Below are positions 62,113-64,000 of a stretch of 64,000 bases of DNA, piece after piece. A program made the position numbers and the translations under genes. Origin of the DNA: Lichenicoccus roseus (lineage in GTDB: Bacteria; Pseudomonadota; Alphaproteobacteria; Acetobacterales; Acetobacteraceae); assembly GCF_005844085.1 (NCBI RefSeq), contig NZ_VCDI01000009.1:101286-165285 (forward strand). The letters run 5' to 3'. The first letter of the stretch is position 1, and each line of letters opens with the position of its first letter. The notes below the pieces were generated by a model. The model was not told the origin of the DNA and did no database searches. It was given only the letters and a program-made list of their open reading frames with translations.

Positions 62113-63900
62113 TCAACGCGGCGGCGGGCGACCCGGCGCGACCGGAGCTGCCCTCGATGCCATCGGCGCCGCCGGACGCAGCATCGGTCCCATCCGCGGA
62201 CCCGGCATGCGAGGTTGCGCAAGATGTGGCGGCTCCGCGAACCTTGGCTGCGAAAAGCGCGGCCCGGCGATCGCAGGCGCCGCACCGTAGGGTGCCTGGA
62301 TCCGGGGCAGCTCCGGACGTTGCACCGTCGGGCGTTGCAGCGTCGGGCGAAGTGGACGGCTGGTCAGTGGAACGTTCGGCAACACCGGTGCCGGGCTGCG
62401 CGGCGTCAGGATCCGCGGCAGATCCGGACGGGCCCGGTCTGGACGTCCCAACTCCGGGCCAGGGGCGACGAGCGGACCGTCGACGTGCGGCGGGCGAGCC
62501 GGCCCACCACGCGGCAGACCGGGTCCTTGCACCTGCTGGCGTGCCGAACCGGCAGCGCTGGCGACCGGCAATGCGAACTGCGGTCGTGTCGCTGCAGTGG
62601 GCCCCGGCGACAACGGATGGATGGGGCCGGACGCCAGCCCGATCCGACGCGCGGCGGGTAATGACAGGCCTCGTGTCTCCGGCCCCGGCTTGAGCGGCAA
62701 GCCGTCTCGCAAGGTCCGGATGCTGCCGGAGCCGGCGACCGGACCCTGCCGGGGGGCGGGCCCGCGCAAGCTGCCGATCCGTGACGATCGCAGTATTGCG
62801 GTGGCCGGCGCGACTACCAGGGCGGTGCGGTTGACGAAGCCCGTGCCGCCCTGCGCATCGTCCCAGCTTGGCCGGTGCCAGCCGCCGCCGTGGTTCAGTC
62901 GACCAAGATAGCTCGCGCTGGTGTGGTAGGCGGGCTGGTAGAACTCGTGCGGGCCGAGTGGCACCCAGCCGACACGACCATGTCCCGCCAGGAGGGCGGC
63001 TGTCAGTGCACCGGCGGCAAGTCCGGCACCAGCGCCAACGGCGAGAAAGTCTACCAGCGCCGGCGCGTAGGTCGGGCGATAGCCGGAGTGGTCGTATGTG
63101 CCGGGGCTCCAGCCCCAGCGGCCGCCGGAGCGGAACCAGCGCCCGTAATGGAACGGCGCGAAGCCCCAGGGCTCCGCATCCACCCAGGTCCAGCCCCAGG
63201 GCTCGACAAAGGACCAGCTGCCATCGCCATAGGGCGCCCAGTCCGGATCGACCTGCGGATACCAGGCCTCGCCATACTGCGGATCGGACTGCCAGCTTCC
63301 GTAGCCACCCAGCTGATCGGCGCCGGTCATGCCGATTGCCGCCTGTGGGATCGGAAGCGGAGAAGGATCGGTGCGCGCCAGCATGGCGGCAAGGAATGCG
63401 TCCGGCGTACCGAGCGCCTCGACATCGCCCTGCAGGGTGTCGTTGCCGGAAGCCACCAGCATCTGCCCGGCACCACCACGCAGCACGAGGGCTCCGCTGG
63501 TGAACTGTGCCGCACCTCGGACGATCACCACCCGCGTCGCCGTCGCAGCGTCGCCGGCCAGTATTTCATACTGGCCATCCGCCGCGATCTGTACCGCGCC
63601 GCGTGGGGTGTTGAAGGTCCAGGTCTCGCCGGGCTGGACACCCCGGAGGTCCACGAAGAGTGCGCCCTGTGGCTCCCCGGCGACCGCGTTCAGGTTATCG
63701 AGCGTGTCAAGATCGAGCTCGGTATGGGCCGCAAGGGTCAGGAGATCCTGACCGATCTCGACATCGGCCTGCGCTGGTGGCTCGGTCCAGAGCGCATCCC
63801 CTGACGTGAGGGGGAAGTTGAGAATTGCCGGTGTCCACTGCGTGCCGCCCGGACCATGCGTGCTGACCGTGCCGTCGAGCCGAGCCAGCCGGGCGGGCCC
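62113..63900 (-). CDS. DUF6600/FecR-like secreted protein, 5' end unreliable
   Basis: About 600 readable residues; the 5' end lies in poor sequence near the window edge. An N-terminal FecR-like beta domain is visible: ARLDGTVSTHGPGGTQWTPAILNFPLTSGDALWTEP and GALFVDLRGVQPGETWTFNTPRGAVQI. The DUF6600 repeat follows, with YGSWQSDPQYGEAWYPQVDPDWAPYGDGSW and GWTWVDAEPWGFAPFHYGRW. Then comes a Gly/Ala membrane-like stretch (DFLAVGAGAGLAAGALTAALL) and a long Pro/Arg-rich tail. Such proteins are secreted or envelope-associated in acetic acid bacteria; role unknown. The start and any signal peptide cannot be read. Confidence 0.75.
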   Translation of the reverse strand, partial: GPARLARLDGTVSTHGPGGTQWTPAILNFPLTSGDALWTEPPAQADVEIGQDLLTLAAHTELDLDTLDNLNAVAGEPQGALFVDLRGVQPGETWTFNTPRGAVQIAADGQYEILAGDAATATRVVIVRGAAQFTSGALVLRGGAGQMLVASGNDTLQGDVEALGTPDAFLAAMLARTDPSPLPIPQAAIGMTGADQLGGYGSWQSDPQYGEAWYPQVDPDWAPYGDGSWSFVEPWGWTWVDAEPWGFAPFHYGRWFRSGGRWGWSPGTYDHSGYRPTYAPALVDFLAVGAGAGLAAGALTAALLAGHGRVGWVPLGPHEFYQPAYHTSASYLGRLNHGGGWHRPSWDDAQGGTGFVNRTALVVAPATAILRSSRIGSLRGPAPRQGPVAGSGSIRTLRDGLPLKPGPETRGLSLPAARRIGLASGPIHPLSPGPTAATRPQFALPVASAAGSARQQVQGPGLPRGGPARPPHVDGPLVAPGPELGRPDRARPDLPRILTPRSPAPVLPNVPLTSRPLRPTLQRPTVQRPELPRIQAPYGAAPAIAGPRFSQPRFAEPPHLAQPRMPGPRMGPMLRPAAPMASRAAPVAPGRPPPR

Positions 63901-64000
63901 CCCCCGCGGGGCGGCGCGGCCCGCGCGGGGAGGGACAGCCCGGACCCGTGCCCCAAGGGGGGAGGGGGGGGGGCCCCAGGACACCGGGCCCCGGGGGGCC
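63896..64000. other. low-confidence contig-end sequence
   Basis: About 100 bases dominated by long runs of G or C (blocks of 7-10) and near-palindromic GC stretches, quite unlike the flanking coding sequence and with no coherent reading frame. This looks like poorly resolved end-of-contig sequence. Coding calls that depend on it should not be trusted. Confidence 0.7.

Overview
The window is 64 kb of very GC-rich, densely packed chromosomal DNA. Its gene content points to an alphaproteobacterium, most likely of the Acetobacteraceae: an aerobic-type cobalamin cluster with cobE, GMC/gluconate-dehydrogenase-type oxidoreductases, acetyl-CoA synthetase, an L-lactate permease and a DUF6600/FecR-like protein. 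This placement is inferred from gene content only. I see no rRNA, tRNA, CRISPR array, insertion sequence, phage or plasmid module. The last ~100 bases are homopolymer-rich G/C sequence that looks like unreliable contig-end sequence.

Layout. 1-3.05 kb: a minus-strand catabolic unit (Rossmann/SAF oxidoreductase, MFS permease, partial cupin) behind a palindromic operator. 3.1-8.9 kb: peptide transporter, small lipoprotein, a DUF1232-sulfotransferase fusion, an NCS1 nucleobase permease, a small conserved protein and an SDR. 9.0-11.6 kb: surface-glycan genes, a glycosyltransferase-FkbM methyltransferase fusion followed by a GT61 glycosyltransferase. 11.7-13.7 kb: a YihY-type membrane protein facing an SDR. 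13.8-20.8 kb: a sugar-oxidation module (gluconate-dehydrogenase-subunit-3-like protein, GMC oxidoreductase, TIM-barrel isomerase) facing a complete sugar ABC importer. 21-25.3 kb: membrane protein, aldose 1-epimerase, and a coupled FAD/NAD(P)-binding protein plus FMN monooxygenase. 25.3-26.0 kb: cold-shock protein and a small conserved protein.

26.1-37.4 kb is a cobalamin cluster: cobG-H-I-J, cobK reversed, cobL-E-M, cbiD reversed, cobB-T-S, cobC reversed. It covers precorrin-2 to cobyrinate a,c-diamide plus lower-ligand activation and joining. The C1-methylation step appears to be done by CbiD, since no cobF is present here. Three genes are inverted inside the run, each overlapping the 3' end of its left neighbour.

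37.8-49.2 kb: acetyl-CoA synthetase with a coupled MFS transporter; an AraC regulator divergent from an MFS exporter; an NmrA-like protein; a secreted prolyl oligopeptidase; methylthioribose kinase with a coupled lipoprotein esterase. 49.3-50.6 kb: an ECF sigma factor/anti-sigma pair. 50.6-55.8 kb (minus): urease accessory ureE-F-G without structural urease genes, DUF3422, an EEP phosphatase and an AI-2E family protein. 56.1-59.1 kb: XRE regulator, mercaptopyruvate sulfurtransferase, cystathionine beta-lyase. 59.2-64 kb: lactate permease, iron alcohol dehydrogenase and the truncated DUF6600 gene.

A recurring trait is 4-nt stop/start overlaps of the form NTGA. All four bases occur at N. TTG is used for cobH and cobT, and CTG is the best-supported start for two genes, an MFS transporter and a lipoprotein esterase. 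The other main points of interest are the two domain fusions, the cobalamin cluster architecture and the probable glycoside-oxidation module.
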